Assembly (NCBI RefSeq): GCF_001624705.1
Contig: NZ_JSEO01000005.1
Coordinates: 186,001 to 250,000, forward strand
Direction of reading: 5' to 3'
DNA from: Marinomonas sp. SBI8L
GTDB taxonomy: Bacteria > Pseudomonadota > Gammaproteobacteria > Pseudomonadales > Marinomonadaceae
Length of the DNA: 64,000 nucleotides
A program made the position numbers and the translations under genes. Below the pieces are notes generated by a model. That model worked only from the letters and a program-made list of their open reading frames with translations, did no database searches and had not been told where the DNA came from. Shown here in pieces: positions 61,086-64,000 of this stretch; the first letter of the stretch is position 1, and each line of letters starts with the position of its first letter.

Positions 61086-62291
61086 ATGACACATCCAAAA
61101 AAATTGCCTGTAACCGTTTTATCCGGTTTTCTAGGGGCAGGAAAGACCACGGTACTTAGCCATATTTTAAATAATCGCCAAGGTAAGAAGGTAGCGGTTA
61201 TCGTGAATGATATGAGTGAGATCAATATCGATGCCAACATCATTCAAAACGAAGTCTCGTTAAATCGCAGCGAAGAAAAGCTGGTTGAGATGAGCAATGG
61301 TTGTATCTGCTGCACCCTGCGTGAAGACTTATTATTAGAAGTGACTGAGCTTGCCAAAGATGGTCGCTTTGACTACTTGGTAATCGAATCCACAGGCATT
61401 TCCGAGCCTTTACCTGTAGCTGAGACCTTCACCTTTGCGGATGAAGACGGTGTGTCTCTTTCTGATGTGGCGACCCTAGATACTATGGTCACTGTAGTCG
61501 ATGCGGTTAACTTTATGAAGGATTACGAAGAAGCCCAGTATCTGCAAGATAAAGGCGAATCCTTAGGTGAAGATGATGATCGCAGTGTCGCGGACTTGTT
61601 GGTTGAACAGGTAGAGTTTGCCGACATTATCTTGGTGAGTAAATCAGACCTTGTCTCCAGCGAGAACATGAAGAAGCTTAAGGCGATTCTGAAATCGCTC
61701 AATACTTTTGCCGAAGTCGTCCCTATTGAAAACGGCCAAGTGGACATTGAAAAAGTATTGGAAACTGGCCTATTTAACTTCGAACGTGCGCAACAAGCAC
61801 CAGGTTGGTTGATAGAAATGCGCGGTGAGCATGTACCAGAAACTGAAGAATATGGTATTGGAAGCTTTAGTTATGTAGCCCGCCGCCCTTTCCATCCTGA
61901 AAAATTTTATAACTTCCTACACAACACGAAAGACTACGGTAAGTTACTGCGTTCTAAAGGGTATTTCTGGTTGGCAACACGCCCTGAGTTTGCTGGCCAA
62001 TGGAGCCAAGCTGGCGGTATCGCTCGTTATGGGTTTGCTGGCATGTTTTGGAAGGCGGTACCTAAGTCTAACTGGCCAACAGACGAAGCTAGCCTAGCAG
62101 CCATTAATGAGCACTGGTGTGAACCTTTTGGTGATATGCGCCAAGAGCTGGCTTTTATTGGCCAAGGTTTGAACCAAACAGCCATGATCACAGCGCTAGA
62201 TAACTGCTTATTATCTGATGATGAGATAGTCGAAGGTAAAGCGTATTGGGCCAGTTTAAAAGACCCTTTCCCAGCTTGGGAGGAGAATTAA
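61086..62291 (+). CDS. CobW/COG0523-family GTPase (zinc-related metallochaperone)
   Basis: 401 residues. Walker [12 protein letters not shown] (13-23), the metal-binding CxCC motif CICC (73-76), Walker B region [10 protein letters not shown], the base-recognition motif SKSD, and a C-terminal CobW domain ([19 protein letters not shown]). These GTPases deliver zinc to target enzymes under zinc limitation. A Zur box immediately upstream supports that role. It is coupled to the DUF1826 gene by a TAATG overlap. Confidence 0.9.
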   Translation: MTHPKKLPVTVLSGFLGAGKTTVLSHILNNRQGKKVAVIVNDMSEINIDANIIQNEVSLNRSEEKLVEMSNGCICCTLREDLLLEVTELAKDGRFDYLVIESTGISEPLPVAETFTFADEDGVSLSDVATLDTMVTVVDAVNFMKDYEEAQYLQDKGESLGEDDDRSVADLLVEQVEFADIILVSKSDLVSSENMKKLKAILKSLNTFAEVVPIENGQVDIEKVLETGLFNFERAQQAPGWLIEMRGEHVPETEEYGIGSFSYVARRPFHPEKFYNFLHNTKDYGKLLRSKGYFWLATRPEFAGQWSQAGGIARYGFAGMFWKAVPKSNWPTDEASLAAINEHWCEPFGDMRQELAFIGQGLNQTAMITALDNCLLSDDEIVEGKAYWASLKDPFPAWEEN

Positions 62292-63016
62292 TGAGCGCAT
62301 TAGCCTTAAAAAGCCGTGAAGATGAGTACCTTGAAGAAAATCTTATCGACGAGCAAGCACAAGAAAACGCACTAAAGGAACAAGTGCAAGGCAAATTCAT
62401 TGTCGGGCAAGCGCCAGACATACTGACAGAAGTCTACCAGCAAGATACCAACATGGTGGTTTGGCAAAGGGATTCAGATGCAGCACTGCAACAAGCGATT
62501 GATGCTTTTCTGAGTGAGAAAGATGGCTATAAACGTAATATGGCAATCACACCAGAACTCGCCTTAGACACGATACATAAAGCCTTGGGTAATACGGATG
62601 ATGTCTTACCATTGAGTCAGAATATTGCTGAACTTGTTGAGATGTTCTGCTGCTTATTTGATTTGGAAAGAGCTGGGTTACGTTTAACCATTTTGGATAG
62701 CGCCATGTGCCCTAGATTCCATGTAGATAGAGTGCCTTGCCGCTTGGTAACGACTTATAAGGGTGTTGCAACTCAGTGGTTGCCTCATAGCTTAATTAAC
62801 CGTTCTGCCTTGGGTGTAAGAGCGGTTAAAGATGCCCGTGACCAATCTGGCCTTTATCAAAGCCAAGAAGATATTCAGCAGTTAACAGAGGGTGATGTTG
62901 CCCTGTTAAAGGGCGAGTTATGGCCGGGTAATGAAAATGCAGGGCTAGTACATAGATCACCTGCGGTGGAAATCGGTGAAAAACGTTTGTTACTCACTCT
63001 CGATTTTCTCGACTAA
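62291..63016 (+). CDS. DUF1826 protein, partner of the CobW-type GTPase
   Basis: 241 residues from ATG 62291 (GGGAGGAG five bases upstream, overlapping the previous stop). Conserved-looking segments include CPRFHVDRVPCRLVTTYKG and GDVALLKGELWPGNENAGLVHRSPAV. The Cys and His residues (MCPRFHVD, VHRSP) could bind metal. DUF1826 genes often follow COG0523 GTPases in Zur regulons; the function is unknown. Confidence 0.82.
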   Translation: MSALALKSREDEYLEENLIDEQAQENALKEQVQGKFIVGQAPDILTEVYQQDTNMVVWQRDSDAALQQAIDAFLSEKDGYKRNMAITPELALDTIHKALGNTDDVLPLSQNIAELVEMFCCLFDLERAGLRLTILDSAMCPRFHVDRVPCRLVTTYKGVATQWLPHSLINRSALGVRAVKDARDQSGLYQSQEDIQQLTEGDVALLKGELWPGNENAGLVHRSPAVEIGEKRLLLTLDFLD

Positions 63017-63193
63017 CTGGTTTGGCTAATCACTAAAGCTTTGTTGCCAACCCCTTTGTCATATTCATCATGATGTGACACCAAGATAAAAGCAGATAAG
63101 GTTTTTGCTTTTATCTTGGCTTTAGCCAGAAAACCTCCTTCAAAAATGCTATGCTGCTGACAAGTTTTTAAAGCAAGTTTATAGGTACTGATT

Positions 63194-63643
63194 ATGTCTA
63201 AAAGTTTCGAAGCCCAAGGAACAATCCACAGCATAGGCGCAACGACTGAATACGGTCAAAACGGTTTTACCAAGCGTGAGTTTGTGATCCAGCTAACGGG
63301 CGAAGGTGAGAATCCAGCTTACCCAAATTATGTTGCCTTAGAGTTGATTAAAGACAAGTGTGCCTTGATGGATCAATACCAGATTGGTGATGAAATTAAT
63401 GTACATTTCAATCTAAATGGCCGTCTTTGGGCTGCTCAAGGTAAGCCAGAAAAGTGCTTCACTAGCCTACAAGCTTGGCGTATCGAAGCGCCTGGTGGTC
63501 AAGGTTTTAACCCAAACCAAGGCCAAGATTACATCCAGAATGCTAGCCAAGATAATGGCTTTCAAGCTTACGACCAAAACCAAGATCAAGGCTATAACTC
63601 AAACACAGGTAATGGTTACTCAGATTCAGACGTGCCTTTCTAA
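63194..63643 (+). CDS. DUF3127 SSB-like protein
   Basis: 149 residues. An OB-fold-like N-terminal domain (KSFEAQGTIHSIGATTEYGQNGFTKREFVIQLTG; NYVALELIKDKCALMDQYQIGDEINVHFNLNGRLW) is followed by a Gln/Asn/Gly-rich disordered tail that ends in the acidic-hydrophobic tip SDSDVPF. This is the layout of single-stranded DNA-binding proteins (tip DDIPF). A role in binding single-stranded DNA or partner proteins is inferred. Confidence 0.8.
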   Translation: MSKSFEAQGTIHSIGATTEYGQNGFTKREFVIQLTGEGENPAYPNYVALELIKDKCALMDQYQIGDEINVHFNLNGRLWAAQGKPEKCFTSLQAWRIEAPGGQGFNPNQGQDYIQNASQDNGFQAYDQNQDQGYNSNTGNGYSDSDVPF

Positions 63644-63852
63644 CGACGCACGCTTGTCTAAACCATCATAATGTCTTTGTCATTTACGGTTTACTCGTTC
63701 ATTAAAAACTAAGCGGACCGTAAATGCTCAAAGAACACTTCTAGAATAACTCACTAATGACACATCCTTGATAAAGAACATCTGAGCCTGCGCCTAATGA
63801 AGGCAATTTCAATGGTTCGATATTAGACTTTATCGATTATAGAGAGATCAGC

Positions 63853-64000
63853 ATGTCTTATTTAGCGCCCTCTGAATTTACCAAAAAAATGGTCGATGCG
63901 GGCGAATCTAAAGTCCTAATGTCCACCCGAGATACCATTATCCGCGCCTTTATGGCGGGAGCCATCTTGGCGCTAGCCGCCATTTTCGCCATTAGTATTG
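63853..64000 (+). CDS. Formate/nitrite transporter family protein, N-terminal part
   Basis: 49 codons are visible before the window ends: MSYLAPSEFTKKMVDAGESK, then a first membrane helix (FMAGAILALAAIFAISI). This opening is typical of the FNT channel family (FocA/NirC and relatives). Formate or nitrite specificity cannot be judged from this part. Confidence 0.8.
   Translation, partial: MSYLAPSEFTKKMVDAGESKVLMSTRDTIIRAFMAGAILALAAIFAISI

Overview
The window looks like a chromosomal segment of a marine gammaproteobacterium, most like the Oceanospirillales (Marinomonas-type). The grounds are the housekeeping blocks grpE-dnaK-dnaJ, recN, fur/bamE, rnfH-ratA and smpB-ssrA, a tmRNA tag of ANDENYALAA, a Na+-dependent NSS transporter, and genes for a compatible-solute-like glycerate glycoside. 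Assignment to a genus is inference; no 16S gene is present.

Layout. 1-1425: end of a LysR regulator and an agmatinase-family ureohydrolase. 1639-7361 (minus strand): a four-gene operon of two di-haem peroxidases, a Tat-exported Rieske protein and an arsenite-oxidase-like molybdoenzyme. This gene set matches the iodate reductase set idrABP1P2 better than arsenite oxidase. A sigma-54-type promoter lies in front of it. Next to it, on the other strand, are a HEAT-repeat protein, a PAS histidine kinase and a sigma-54-dependent response regulator (7729-14279), a plausible control circuit. 14405-22249 (minus): LacI regulator, binding protein, two permeases, ATPase, GH63-like hydrolase and glycerate 2-kinase, which together read as uptake and breakdown of glucosyl- or mannosylglycerate. 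22763-32046: NmrA/SnoaL/TetR group, tRNA-Arg(CCG), thioredoxin 2, two paralogous GGDEF-EAL proteins, cytochrome c5. 32348-42548: housekeeping genes with sigma-32 and LexA sites.

42794-43155 is ssrA (tmRNA). A 13.9-kb prophage is inserted at its 3' end, bounded by 42-bp direct repeats (43131 and 57040). It encodes a tyrosine integrase, a CI-type repressor, an HUH replication initiator, a small packaging-type ATPase, a probable double-jelly-roll major capsid protein, a run of small membrane proteins, a repeat-bearing candidate spike and a membrane-anchored transglycosylase. This is the gene set of a small membrane-containing phage related to PM2 (Corticoviridae), not of a tailed or filamentous phage. 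Three AT-rich membrane/coiled-coil cargo genes sit at its two ends.

57082-60906 is a further accessory strip: an 8-bp tandem repeat, a hipBA module whose toxin has lost an internal segment, a fragment of a second CI-like repressor (a trace of an older related element), and an Abi/HEPN protein. From 61018 the chromosome resumes with a Zur-box-controlled CobW-family GTPase and DUF1826 partner, an SSB-like DUF3127 protein, and the start of a formate/nitrite transporter.
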